The notes: generated by a model not told the origin, from the letters alone. Positions 7,403 through 15,493 are shown, counted from the first letter of the stretch. The stretch is 46,272 nucleotides of DNA from CBDUEV01 sp965366365 (GCA_965366365.1 CBDUEV010000017.1:1-46272); one strand, 5' to 3'. Program-made: numbers and translations.

Positions 7403-9706
7403 CTATCTGAGCGCTGCATCCAGGAATCGAATGGCACCGTGCTTCGAGAGCGGTTCGTTGAAATTGCCACATTTGGGGGACTGCACACAGCTCGGGCATC
7501 CGTGATCGCACGGACACGCCCGCAGTGCCTCCAGCGTGGCGGTGAGGTGGGCGCTGCCGACGTCGTAGGCCACCTCGGAGATGCCCGCCCCTCCCGGATA
7601 CGCCTCGTAGATGAAGATCGTCGCCAGACCGGTCCCGGGGTGGTGGTTGGTGGACAACCCGCCGATGTCCCACCTATCGCAGATAGCGAAGAGCGGAAGC
7701 ATCCCGATGCCTGCGTGCTCGGCGGCGTGCAACGTTCCGAGCAGGTCTCGTGGTTCTACCCCGGCCTCGTCGAAGAGTGAGTCCGGCACCGTCAACCAGA
7801 TGCCCTTCGTCTCGAATACGGTCGACGGCAGGTCGAGCGGCTCGAGGCCGAGAACTTCCCCGGAACCGAGTTTCCTCTTCTTGTAGGCCACCACGTGGTT
7901 CTCGACTTGGACCGTGCCGACGAAGTGGTCGAGCTTCCCCAGCCTGCCTCGCCGATCCACGCCGAGGATCTCCAGCCACGTGTCCTGCTGGGGTTGCGTG
8001 TAGTAGTCGGCAAGAGAGGTGCGGACCAGGATTTCGTGCTTGCTCAGGTCGAGGCCCCTGACGACGAACGTGTCGCCCCGATGGAGATATATCGCTCCGG
8101 GGTGGGCGTCCCGAAACGTCCGGGACTCCTCGAGTGTCCCGAGCGCCTCACCGGTCCCTTCGTCGACGATCGTGAAAGGCGAACCACCCGAGGTGCGAAT
8201 CCCCACCCGGGGTGCAGGAGCTTGCCTCCGCGCCCACGCCAGCCGACCGTCCCGGACCATCAGATGCCCCTCGGCCGTCAGTCGTGTGGCGGCTTCCTCC
8301 ATGCCCTCGCCCAGCACCTCTCGGTCCTCCACCCGCAGCGGCAACTCGTAGGCGGCGCAGGCCGTATGCGCCTCCAGCACCAGCGGGTTGTCCGGGTTGA
8401 TGACCGCCGCCTCGGGCGGCCGGGTGAACAGTTCGGTCGGGTGGTGCATGAAGTACTGATCGAGGCTGTCCTCGCCCCCCACCAAAACCGCCAGCGAGGT
8501 CCGCTGGGCCCTCCCGGCCCGCCCGGCCTGTTGCCTGAACGAAGCGATCGTGCCGGGGAACGTGTTGATGATGGCGGCATCGAGCGAACCGACGTCGATT
8601 CCCAATTCCAGAGCATTGGTGGCTGTGACCCCCAGGAGCTTTCCAGAGAACAACGCCTGCTCGATTTCGCGGCGTTCGGCGGGAAGGTATCCCGACCGAT
8701 AGGGGGCCACCCGATCGCGGCGGTCGGGGCCGACCCGGTCCTTGGCCCACCGGTAGATCAGCTCGGTCGCCTTGCGAGAGCGGGAGAAGACGATGGTGTG
8801 ACGGTCGTGGCGGACCAGGTTGACGAAGAGGTCGGTGGCCTCGGCCATGGCAGATCGGCGGGTCCCCAGCTCCGGATCCTCGATCGGTGGGTTCCAGAGC
8901 GCCACCAGCTTCTCGCCGCTCGGCGAATCGTCGCCCTCGGCGACCATGACTTCGAGTCCGCTGAGGCGGGTGGCCAGGTCGCCGGGGTTTCCTATCGTGG
9001 CAGAGGTGAAGACGAAGGTGGGTGAGGCGCCGTAGTGGTCGGCGAGGCGCCGCAGCCGGCGCAGCACCATCGACACGTGCGTGCCGAAAATCCCGCGGAA
9101 CATATGGGCCTCGTCGACGACGACGTACTCGAGGCGATGGAAGAAATCAGCCCACCTGGCGTGGTTGGGCAGGATGCCGAAGTGGAGCATGTCAGGGTTC
9201 GTGAGAATCACATTGGCGTGGCGCCGGATCCAGCTTCGATCCTCGCCGGGGGTGTCGCCGTCGTAGGTGGCGGCCACCAGCCCCGGCATGCCCAACGTGC
9301 CGATCGACCGAACCTGGTCCTGCGCCAAGGCCTTGGTCGGGAAGAGAAGCAACGCCGAAGTCTTGGGCTGGTGGACGATCGCTTCGGCCAGGGGAATCTG
9401 ATAGCACAGGGATTTTCCGGATGCCGTCCCGGATACGACGACTGTGTGCCTGCCCTCCCGGATGGCGTCGACGGCGCGGGCTTGATGGCGGTACAGCCTG
9501 TCGATCCCGCGCGCCGCCAGACGATCGAGAATGACGGGATCCAGGGGCGGGGTCGGTTCGCCGAAGATGGCGCCCCGGGCTCGAATTCGCTCCAGGTGGG
9601 CGAGTTCACCTTCGAAGTCATCAGATTCGGCCCACGCTGCCAGAAGCCCCTCGAAAGAGGCCGTCTCGGGTTGTCTGGCGTTTGACGCATCGTTGCCGGG
9701 CTCCAC
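7403..9706 (-). CDS. DEAD/DEAH-box helicase with DUF1998 (MrfA/YprA, Rv3649 family)
   Basis: ATP-dependent SF2 helicase of 767 aa. B. subtilis MrfA of this family acts in mitomycin-lesion repair. Motifs are visible in order: Walker A GTASGKS (93-99), DEAH (198-201), SAT (motif III), then the C-terminal RecA lobe with 'VTATNALELGIDVG' and 'QQAGRAGR' (motif VI). The C-terminal metal-binding DUF1998 region has Cys731, 733, 737, 740 and 746 (CPCDHGCPSCVQSPKC). In actinobacteria this helicase is typically encoded close to Tad pilus genes ('helicase/secretion neighborhood'), as here about 5.5 kb away. The start is GTG 9706 with no clear ribosome site. It is divergent from the ATPase gene across 62 nt. 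Confidence 0.92.
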   Translation of the reverse strand: MEPGNDASNARQPETASFEGLLAAWAESDDFEGELAHLERIRARGAIFGEPTPPLDPVILDRLAARGIDRLYRHQARAVDAIREGRHTVVVSGTASGKSLCYQIPLAEAIVHQPKTSALLLFPTKALAQDQVRSIGTLGMPGLVAATYDGDTPGEDRSWIRRHANVILTNPDMLHFGILPNHARWADFFHRLEYVVVDEAHMFRGIFGTHVSMVLRRLRRLADHYGASPTFVFTSATIGNPGDLATRLSGLEVMVAEGDDSPSGEKLVALWNPPIEDPELGTRRSAMAEATDLFVNLVRHDRHTIVFSRSRKATELIYRWAKDRVGPDRRDRVAPYRSGYLPAERREIEQALFSGKLLGVTATNALELGIDVGSLDAAIINTFPGTIASFRQQAGRAGRAQRTSLAVLVGGEDSLDQYFMHHPTELFTRPPEAAVINPDNPLVLEAHTACAAYELPLRVEDREVLGEGMEEAATRLTAEGHLMVRDGRLAWARRQAPAPRVGIRTSGGSPFTIVDEGTGEALGTLEESRTFRDAHPGAIYLHRGDTFVVRGLDLSKHEILVRTSLADYYTQPQQDTWLEILGVDRRGRLGKLDHFVGTVQVENHVVAYKKRKLGSGEVLGLEPLDLPSTVFETKGIWLTVPDSLFDEAGVEPRDLLGTLHAAEHAGIGMLPLFAICDRWDIGGLSTNHHPGTGLATIFIYEAYPGGAGISEVAYDVGSAHLTATLEALRACPCDHGCPSCVQSPKCGNFNEPLSKHGAIRFLDAALR

Positions 9707-9754
9707 ACCAGCATGATGACATGGGTGGATGACAGGATCGTCTCGAGGTCGGAG

Positions 9755-9760
9755 TAGCGT
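9755..9760 (+). promoter_or_regulatory. Putative -10 TAGCGT before the Ca2+-ATPase gene
   Basis: TAGCGT lies 8 nt before the ATG at 9769 in the 62-nt divergent gap. The same short stretch also holds GGAGG (9761-9765), so either a leaderless transcript or an upstream promoter using that ribosome site is possible. Confidence 0.3.
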
Positions 9761-9768
9761 GGAGGATC

Positions 9769-12432
9769 ATGATCGACACCCCATCTCGCTTGGGCCGCGC
9801 ATGGCACACGGAGTCCGTTGAGACGGTGCTCTCTGAGCTCGGAACCGACGCCGAGCGGGGGTTGGCCGATGGGGAGTCGGAGCGACGCCTCACCGCGGAC
9901 GGGCCCAATCTGCTGTCTGCCGATGGGGGTCCCAGCCCCGTCCGTCTCTTCCTCGGCCAATTCAACGACGTGCTCATTTGGCTGCTTCTGGCGGCGGCAG
10001 CGGTGAGCGGCATCCTGCTGGGCGAATGGCTCGAGTCCGGGGTCATTCTGGCCATCGTGATCCTCAACGCGGCAATCGGCTTCTACCAGGAGTATCAAGC
10101 AGAGTCGGCGCTTGCCGCACTGCGGGACATGGCTGCGCCGGAAGCGCTGGTGGTCAGAGGCGGAGACGAGCGGAGAGTCCCGGCAGCCGGGATCGTCGTG
10201 GGGGACCTCATCGTCCTCGAAGCCGGGGATCGCATCCCGGCCGACGCTCGGCTGGTCTCGGAGATCCACATGGCCGCCGAAGAAGCCCCGCTGACCGGCG
10301 AATCGTTCCCCGTCAACAAGCAGATCGCTCCCGTTGGGGAGGAAGCCTCGACCGGTGATCGCCGCTCGATGGTGTTCGCGGGCACCTCGGTGTCCTCGGG
10401 TAGGGGAAAGGCCGTGGTTGTGGCGACCGGTCAGCACACTGAGGTCGGCCGGATCGCTGAGATGCTCAGCGAGGAGCAGCCCGCTTCCCCGCTCACGGTT
10501 GAACTCGAGCGCATCGGTCGTCGACTGGCGGTCCTCACCGTCGTGATCGCCATCGTCATCTTCGGACTGGGCGTGCTGCGCGAATACCCCGTCGAGACGA
10601 TGTTCTTGTCGGCCGTGGCGTTGGCGGTCGCCGCCATACCCGAAGGGCTGCCCGCGGTGGTCACCGTCACCCTGGCGCGCGGGGTGCAGGCGATGGCCCG
10701 GAAGAAGGCCATCGTCCGTCGCCTTCCCGCCGTCGAGGCTCTCGGCAGCGCCTCGGTGATCTGCACCGACAAGACCGGCACGTTGACACGGAACGAGATG
10801 AGAGTTCAGGAGGTGGCGTTCGCCGATCTACGAGCCACGCCGGGGAGTCTGGCAACCGGAGACGTGCGGGCCGCTCGCCTGGCCGAGGTGGCGGCGCTGT
10901 GCAACGACTCCCGCAAGACGAGGGACGGCTTTGAAGGTGACCCAACGGAGGTCGCCCTGCTGCGGGCCGTCGACCCGATCCTCGTGAACGCCACCCAGCT
11001 CCGGCTCGAACTCCCCCGCCTCGACGAAGCGGCCTTCGATTCGACCCGGAAGCGGATGACCACCGTCCACTCGGCCGGTGAAGGGCGCTACCTGGTGGCC
11101 GTGAAGGGAGCTCCCGAAATCGTCGCCGAACTGGCGACGTCCATCCTCACCCCCGACGGGCCGGAGGCGCTCGACGAGGCTCGCCGGGCAGGCATCACCG
11201 ACGTGGCCGGCGACTACGCGGGGCGAGGGCTGCGGACTCTGGCGCTCGCCTACCGCCACGTCGACGAGCTCCCCGACGACCCCAAATCCCTCGAGGCCGA
11301 GCTCACCCTCGTTGCCGTGGTCGGGATGAGCGACGAGCTCCGCCCGGAAACCCGAGGGGCGGTGCTGGCGGCGGAAGCGGCCGGCATCACCGTTGTGATG
11401 GTGACCGGCGATCACCAAATCACCGCGACCGCCATTGGCGAGGATCTCGGGCTCCTCGAGGGTCGCGACTCGATGGGGGGCACGGAGCTTCGGGCACTGG
11501 AGGCCGAACAGCTCGCCGAACGCATCCACGGTCTGGCTGTTTTCGCCAGGGTGGACCCGGCGGACAAGGTGAAGATCGTCAAGGCGTGGCAGACGCATGG
11601 CGCCATCGTGGCCATGACCGGCGACGGTGTGAACGACTCTCCCGCCCTCAAGACAGCCGACATCGGAATCGCCATGGGGAGCGGAACCGACGTGGCCAAG
11701 GAATCCGCCTCGATGGTCCTGGCCGACGACAACTTCGCCACCATCGTTTCGGCCGTCGAAGAGGGGCGCAAGATCTTCTCCAACCTGAAGAAGGTCGTCT
11801 ACTTCCTCCTCTCGGCCAATATCTCGGAAGTGCTCGTGATGTTGTTCGGTTTCCTCTTCTTCGGCAGTCTCGGCGAACCATTGCTCGCCACACAACTTCT
11901 CTGGGTCAACCTGGTCACCGACGGGCTCCCGGCTATCGGGCTGGGCATGGATCCCGCCGCTCCCGGTCTGATGAAGCGCCAACCCGAATCCGATCGTGAC
12001 ATCCTCGGGCTCACCCACCAGCTGCGGTTGTTGTGGCAAGGAGCCTTCCTCGCCTCGGGAGTCCTGGCGGCCTACGCCTGGGGTCATCTCGTCAGGGGAG
12101 AGGAGTGGCAGTACACGAGGACGCTCGCCCTGAGCGTGTTGGTGGTCGCCCAACTGCTTCACGTCTACAACGTCCGAGCGCAAGCCACGAGCGTGTGGAA
12201 GCTCGGATTCGGAGGGAACAAGGTGCTGTCCATCGGGGTGATCGTCTCACTCGCCCTGCACCTCGTGGTCGTCTACACCCCGCTCGGACAACGACTCTTC
12301 GAAACGGTGGCGATCGATCCACTCGACTGGGGAGTGGTGGCGGTGCTCGCCGTCATCCCGTTCCTCGGTGTCGACCTCGTCAAACGCTGGGTGCAAGGTC
12401 GCCACCCCGATTGGGATAGCGCGGCTGACTAG
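9769..12432 (+). CDS. P2-type cation (Ca2+) transporting ATPase
   Basis: Membrane ion pump of 887 aa, SERCA/PMCA-like, probably exporting Ca2+. It has an N-terminal cation-ATPase domain (about 10-75) and the actuator loop with TGES (176-179). M4 carries PEGLPA (291-296), and the phosphorylation site is D334 in CTDKTGTLT. The nucleotide domain has KGAPE, the hinge is TGDGVNDSPAL, and M5/M6 carry 'NISEV' and 'NLVTDGLPAIGLGMD'. The Glu of PEGLP and the N and D of M6 match known Ca2+ ligands of SERCA site II, which supports Ca2+ over Na+/K+; Mn2+ is possible. GGAGG precedes the ATG. Its last 15 nt, stop included, are duplicated 108 bp downstream. Confidence 0.9.
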   Translation: MIDTPSRLGRAWHTESVETVLSELGTDAERGLADGESERRLTADGPNLLSADGGPSPVRLFLGQFNDVLIWLLLAAAAVSGILLGEWLESGVILAIVILNAAIGFYQEYQAESALAALRDMAAPEALVVRGGDERRVPAAGIVVGDLIVLEAGDRIPADARLVSEIHMAAEEAPLTGESFPVNKQIAPVGEEASTGDRRSMVFAGTSVSSGRGKAVVVATGQHTEVGRIAEMLSEEQPASPLTVELERIGRRLAVLTVVIAIVIFGLGVLREYPVETMFLSAVALAVAAIPEGLPAVVTVTLARGVQAMARKKAIVRRLPAVEALGSASVICTDKTGTLTRNEMRVQEVAFADLRATPGSLATGDVRAARLAEVAALCNDSRKTRDGFEGDPTEVALLRAVDPILVNATQLRLELPRLDEAAFDSTRKRMTTVHSAGEGRYLVAVKGAPEIVAELATSILTPDGPEALDEARRAGITDVAGDYAGRGLRTLALAYRHVDELPDDPKSLEAELTLVAVVGMSDELRPETRGAVLAAEAAGITVVMVTGDHQITATAIGEDLGLLEGRDSMGGTELRALEAEQLAERIHGLAVFARVDPADKVKIVKAWQTHGAIVAMTGDGVNDSPALKTADIGIAMGSGTDVAKESASMVLADDNFATIVSAVEEGRKIFSNLKKVVYFLLSANISEVLVMLFGFLFFGSLGEPLLATQLLWVNLVTDGLPAIGLGMDPAAPGLMKRQPESDRDILGLTHQLRLLWQGAFLASGVLAAYAWGHLVRGEEWQYTRTLALSVLVVAQLLHVYNVRAQATSVWKLGFGGNKVLSIGVIVSLALHLVVVYTPLGQRLFETVAIDPLDWGVVAVLAVIPFLGVDLVKRWVQGRHPDWDSAAD

Positions 12433-12480
12433 GCGGGCCCTTCGGGCCCGTTGCAGAACGCTGCGCGTTCTGCGCTGGGG
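12418..12480 (+). repeat. 63-bp direct repeat, copy 1 (overlaps ATPase 3' end)
   Basis: The unit begins inside the last codons of the ATPase gene (AGC GCG GCT GAC TAG) and runs to CTGGGG. It contains two hairpins: CGGGCCC/GGGCCCG with a TTC loop (12434-12450), and arms GCAGAACGC/GCGTTCTGC with a TGC loop (12453-12473). By eye it matches copy 2 at 61 of 63 positions. The hairpins could also end transcription of the ATPase gene. Confidence 0.9.
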
Positions 12481-12525
12481 GTCCTCGCAAGCGCTTGGTG
12501 GACCGCCAACGTCCGAACTGGGAGA

Positions 12526-12588
12526 AGCGCGGCTGACTAGGCGGGCCCTTCGGGGCCGATGCAGAACGCTGCGCGTTCTGCGCTGGGG
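12526..12588 (+). repeat. 63-bp direct repeat, copy 2
   Basis: Same unit as at 12418-12480, shifted by 108 bp, including a now non-coding copy of the ATPase stop context. The GCAGAACGC/GCGTTCTGC hairpin is intact (12561-12581). The first hairpin carries one change (GGGCCC to GGGGCC) and can refold with a TTCG tetraloop. A degenerate third copy of the TTCTGCGCTGGGG end lies at about 12618-12639. Confidence 0.9.
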
Positions 12589-12737
12589 GGGCGGGCCCTG
12601 CGGGCGCTTGCCGCCATAGGCGGGTTCTGCGCTGGGGGCGCGGATCCTGCTCTAAACGGGCCATTTGGCCCCGACTTGGGCTCTCTCTACGAAGTCCCAG
12701 GAAGTCCCAAGTCGAAATCCTCCCTATCCATCGGCTA
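12589..12737. other. Non-coding stretch with short repeats
   Basis: Part of the 433-nt gap between the ATPase and the 12866 gene. It holds a degenerate repeat end (about 12618-12639), a GGGCCA-TT-TGGCCC dyad (12658-12671; its left part recurs at 12776-12787) and a short direct repeat GAAGTCCCA (about 12691-12709). No coding frame here is convincing; frames that cross it only translate the 63-bp repeats. Confidence 0.6.
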
Positions 12738-12755
12738 TATGCAGATCAGTGCATA
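12738..12755. promoter_or_regulatory. Dyad TATGCA-N6-TGCATA, possible operator
   Basis: Perfect 6-bp arms spaced by 6 nt, AT-rich in a GC-rich genome, 110 nt before the 12866 start. This is the shape of a helix-turn-helix dimer site. The regulator is unknown. Confidence 0.45.
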
Positions 12756-12791
12756 GGACGTATGGTCCACCGCTAGGGCCATTTGGCGGGT

Positions 12792-12803
12792 TCTGCATGC
12801 AGA
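12792..12803. promoter_or_regulatory. Perfect 12-bp palindrome TCTGCATGCAGA
   Basis: Lies between the TATGCA dyad and the CRP-like site and shares their spacing scale (centres 51 and 36 bp away). It would overlap a poor -35 (TTCTGC, 12791-12796) placed 17 bp before GATAGT (12814-12819). Confidence 0.4.
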
Positions 12804-12824
12804 GGAAATCGGCGATAGTTGTGC

Positions 12825-12842
12825 TTGTGAAATAAATCACAA
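12825..12842. promoter_or_regulatory. CRP/GlxR-type operator TTGTGA-N6-TCACAA
   Basis: TTGTGAAATAAATCACAA matches the CRP/GlxR consensus TGTGA-N2-TA-N2-TCACA at every defined position, with perfect 6-bp arms. It ends 23 nt before the GTG at 12866. This is too close for class II activation of that gene and more consistent with repression near the transcript start. No CRP/GlxR gene is in the window. Confidence 0.75.
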
Positions 12843-12865
12843 TTCACGAGTGCGAGGAGATCGCT

Positions 12866-13558
12866 GTGAACAAACGAATGAGGATGCTTGGCATCGTTCT
12901 GGCCCTGGTGGGCCTGGGCTTCGTCGCCGCCGGTGGCGTCGCCTACATGATGACCCAAGACGGGTACAACTCTCTGCAGTCCTTCAGTGAGGCGCAGAAC
13001 GTCACCCTGAGCTACAACGAAGACGGACAGCTCATCGACCGCGGCACCACCGAAGGCGCCGAGGCCATCATGACGCTGCTCACCGAGGACTGGGGTTACC
13101 CGGTCGTCGAGTCCGACCTGGACCCCAACGACCCGCTCGTCAATACGGGAACCGAGTACATGTTCCAGATGGCGACGGTCGGCTATCACGTCCTGCACGG
13201 CACGCAGACCGTCGTTTTGGACGAAGCCGTCGAGTACGAGGGCGAAACCTTCGCCGCCGGCGAGTACGAGGTACCGGTCGACGGCAAGTACTGGACCGAC
13301 TTCGACCGCCTGCACCCACTCGAAGGCCCGGCCCGTGGCCTGGCGTGGAGCGGAACTGCGCACGGACTGTTCGCCGAACTCGGCGTCGGGACCGTCACCC
13401 ATTCGGCCCTGCAGCTGGCGCTGGCGATGGCCGGACTGTTCGCAGGCATCGGCCTGACGACCATGCTGGCCGGCCTCGGGCTGGTCTGGGTTGCCAAAGG
13501 TGACGGTGAGGTAGAAGCCGTCGAGATCGAGCGCACACCGGAGCTGTCGAAGGCCTGA
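12866..13558 (+). CDS. Small membrane protein, function unknown
   Basis: The 230-aa product has an N-terminal membrane helix (about 7-29) and an extracytoplasmic domain of about 150 residues rich in Asp, Glu, Thr and Tyr, without cysteine. A long C-terminal hydrophobic region (about 181-210) and a short acidic tail follow. The layout of terminal helices around a small outer domain is seen in many uncharacterised actinobacterial membrane proteins; I do not recognise the family. The GTG start has GAGGAG 8 nt upstream. The gene stands alone, with three dyads before it and a strong terminator after it, so it is a single-gene unit with unusually rich control, probably answering to cAMP or another CRP-family signal (inference). 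Confidence 0.75.
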   Translation: MNKRMRMLGIVLALVGLGFVAAGGVAYMMTQDGYNSLQSFSEAQNVTLSYNEDGQLIDRGTTEGAEAIMTLLTEDWGYPVVESDLDPNDPLVNTGTEYMFQMATVGYHVLHGTQTVVLDEAVEYEGETFAAGEYEVPVDGKYWTDFDRLHPLEGPARGLAWSGTAHGLFAELGVGTVTHSALQLALAMAGLFAGIGLTTMLAGLGLVWVAKGDGEVEAVEIERTPELSKA

Positions 13559-13594
13559 TCTTCTCGCCGACAGAAGCTCTCCGGAGCTCGCAAC

Positions 13595-13626
13595 CAGAAC
13601 CCCCGGGCTCAGGCCCGGGGGTTCTG
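13595..13626 (+). terminator. Strong hairpin after the 12866 gene
   Basis: Perfect 14-bp arms (13595-13608 and 13613-13626, CAGAACCCCCGGGC and its complement) with a 4-nt loop, 37 nt after the stop. No long T-run follows, which is common for high-GC actinobacteria. The outer CAGAAC/GTTCTG matches the hairpins of the 63-bp repeats. Confidence 0.75.
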
Positions 13627-14149
13627 TGGTTCTCACCGAGGCGGCGAATCCGTCGATCCGGTGCCGCGAGAGCATCGAGACTCGCCCGTCACCCTTCGCC
13701 CGTCGCCCTTCACCCGTTGCCCGTCGCCCGTCACCTGGCGCCTGCGTCGATGGCTACGTGCCGACTCCCCGAGGCGGGCTACTCGCATCACGGTCGTCGA
13801 CCCACCGTGGCGACGACAAACCTGCGTCGCACGGATCGATCGGGCCGAGGTAGATGAGGGCTGCCTGGAGAACGTACCGCCACTGCAAACCCCGGGGACC
13901 TTCACCGGTACCGCCCTCACCGTCGGATGGGCCGACGGCCTCAAACCAGTGTCGGCCGTTTCGAGGACGCCTCATACCGGCACCTTCCTGACTGATCCCT
14001 GCAGGCATGTGTTCACCAGGTTCACGTCGTCCCCTTGGTCGACCATCGCTGCACAGTTTCGAATCGAAATGTTGCGAGGGCGTCAACGCAGGGTCACAGG
14101 CAGCTGAAGAGTGGATGACGCCTCGGAAACAGTGAGAGCGGGGCAGGCG
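13627..14149. other. Gene-free stretch between terminator and LCP gene
   Basis: About 520 nt with no frame I can support. Plus-strand (13661-14107) and minus-strand (13754-14086) open frames have biased, Arg/Pro-rich translations and no ribosome sites. Apart from the heptamer array at 13684-13732 I see nothing recognisable; a decayed gene or an unrecognised RNA cannot be excluded. Confidence 0.5.
13684..13732. repeat. Heptanucleotide tandem repeat, 7 units
   Basis: Seven consecutive 7-nt units with consensus RCCCKTY: GCCCGTC, ACCCTTC, GCCCGTC, GCCCTTC, ACCCGTT, GCCCGTC, GCCCGTC. The strict 7-nt phase in non-coding DNA suggests replication slippage of a short-repeat family and not coding constraint. 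Confidence 0.85.
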
Positions 14150-15367
14150 CTACTCGTCGACCTCGAGAATCCCGTCTGCCATGTCAGCGAAGGTGTCCTG
14201 AACCGAATCCGACAGGAACACCACGCTGGCCGATCCGGCCATCCCCGGTACGCCGTCGAGAACGATGTTCGGAACCGCCAGGCCGTCCTCCTGTTCGAAG
14301 ATGGCGGCGGAGATGAGAAGGAGGGTCTCGGCGTCGAAATCGGTCCAGGTATAGCGATCCAGGAGCGCCAGGCTGGATGGCACTTCTTCGATGCCCCTGC
14401 GCTGGACCTCTCGCATCGCCCACTGCATGATCACCCCTTGGTGGAATGAACGCGTGAAATCGCCGCCGGCGAGTGTGCGGTTGCGAGCGAACGCCAACGC
14501 CTCGATCCCGTCGAGGAGTTGAACACCTGCGTTGAAGTAGGCCTTCGACTTGGGTTCGTTCATGGCGAACGGAATGTCCACGTCGAATCCGCCGTAGGCG
14601 TTGATCATCTGGGCGAAGCCCTGAAACCCGGTGATGACGTAGCCATCGATGTCGAGCCCGGTCAGGGTCTCGCCCGTGGTCACGATGGCCTCTGGTCCGG
14701 TGCCGGAGAGGATGTTGGTGAACTTGTTCATGCCTCCGCTCGGAGTCTCAACCCAGGAGTCGCGCGGTATCCCCACGATGGAGATGTGAGCACCGTCGGG
14801 CGTCATCGAGATGATGTGCAGGCTGTCCGCCCGCAGTTTGAGTGGGTCTTGGCCTGTGCGGGCATCCGAGCCGATCACGAAGATCTGCCTCGGCTCGTCG
14901 CCGTACCACGGTGCCTGACCGAGGCTGGCCAGCTTCACGCCCACCACCCTCCAATCGAGTCCGTTCCTCGACGTAGCCAGGATGACATCGTCACCCGACG
15001 TCACGACGGCCACATGTTCGCCGTAGGCCTCGGCCCTCGACACGTTTGCCTCGATGATTAGGGGTTCTTCGAGAGCCGGCGCGCCGATGGCGTCCAGATG
15101 CGCCGCCAGGGCCGGCCTCACCTGTGGGGCAGCGCCGTCGAACCCGAGGGCGGCCTCGTAGACCGCTCGTGTCTCGTCGCCGAGGTCACCTGGGAGGTCG
15201 GCACCGGCCACGGACACCTCAGAGACGGGAGGGGTCGTCGTGGTTGGCGCCTGGGTCGTCGGTGGTGTCGTGGTGGTGGTGGTGGTGGTCGGAGCTGCCT
15301 CGTTGGAGCAAGCTGTCAGCGCCGTCGTCAACGCGACGAGGAGGGTGAGAGAGATTCGAAGTCGCAT
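14150..15367 (-). CDS. LytR-CpsA-Psr (LCP) family lipoprotein
   Basis: LCP enzymes move lipid-linked glycopolymers onto peptidoglycan outside the cell. The 405-aa product has a signal with lipobox L-T-A-C20, a Thr/Pro linker (about 26-47) that could span wall material, and an N-terminal domain of about 110 residues. The LCP domain follows (about 158-380). Conserved LCP pieces are present: GSDAR (166-170), R179-A-D, IPRDSW with R202 and D203, 'YGGFDVDIP', 'LDGIEALAFARNR' and 'GGDFTRSFHQ'. Most LCP proteins are anchored by a membrane helix; a lipid anchor is less usual. ATG 15367 follows AGGGA. A possible -10 TACACT lies at 15404-15409. Confidence 0.9.
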   Translation of the reverse strand: MRLRISLTLLVALTTALTACSNEAAPTTTTTTTTPPTTQAPTTTTPPVSEVSVAGADLPGDLGDETRAVYEAALGFDGAAPQVRPALAAHLDAIGAPALEEPLIIEANVSRAEAYGEHVAVVTSGDDVILATSRNGLDWRVVGVKLASLGQAPWYGDEPRQIFVIGSDARTGQDPLKLRADSLHIISMTPDGAHISIVGIPRDSWVETPSGGMNKFTNILSGTGPEAIVTTGETLTGLDIDGYVITGFQGFAQMINAYGGFDVDIPFAMNEPKSKAYFNAGVQLLDGIEALAFARNRTLAGGDFTRSFHQGVIMQWAMREVQRRGIEEVPSSLALLDRYTWTDFDAETLLLISAAIFEQEDGLAVPNIVLDGVPGMAGSASVVFLSDSVQDTFADMADGILEVDE

Positions 15368-15463
15368 GGTAGAGATCCCTGAGGTGAGGTGATGGAAGAG
15401 GGGAGTGTATCGAGGCGGCGGCAGCTAGCCGAAACCTGGAAGCCGGAGCGTTCTCGAGCCGAG

Positions 15464-15493
15464 TTATCCAGGTTGGGTTCGACTGCGTATACT
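15464..15493 (+). promoter_or_regulatory. Putative promoter of the pyrophosphatase gene
   Basis: -10 TATACT (15488-15493, 5 of 6 to TATAAT) with a weak -35 TTATCC (15464-15469) at 18 bp, 33 nt before the ATG. GGGAGA at 15514-15519 is the ribosome site. Confidence 0.45.

Noticed and set aside
12368..12619. Plus-strand frame with a duplicated LTRRALR..CRTLRVLRWG peptide
   Set aside because: It is only the translation of the 63-bp DNA repeats; starts inside the ATPase gene and has no ribosome site.
13754..14086. Minus-strand frame with 'GLQWRYVLQAALIYLGPIDPC'
   Set aside because: One plausible-looking stretch, but the rest is Arg/Gly/Pro-rich and no family is recognised; left as possible gene decay.
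13661..14107. 148-codon plus-strand frame across the heptamer array
   Set aside because: Heptamer translation gives a spurious Pro/Arg/Ser pattern; no ribosome site, no domain.
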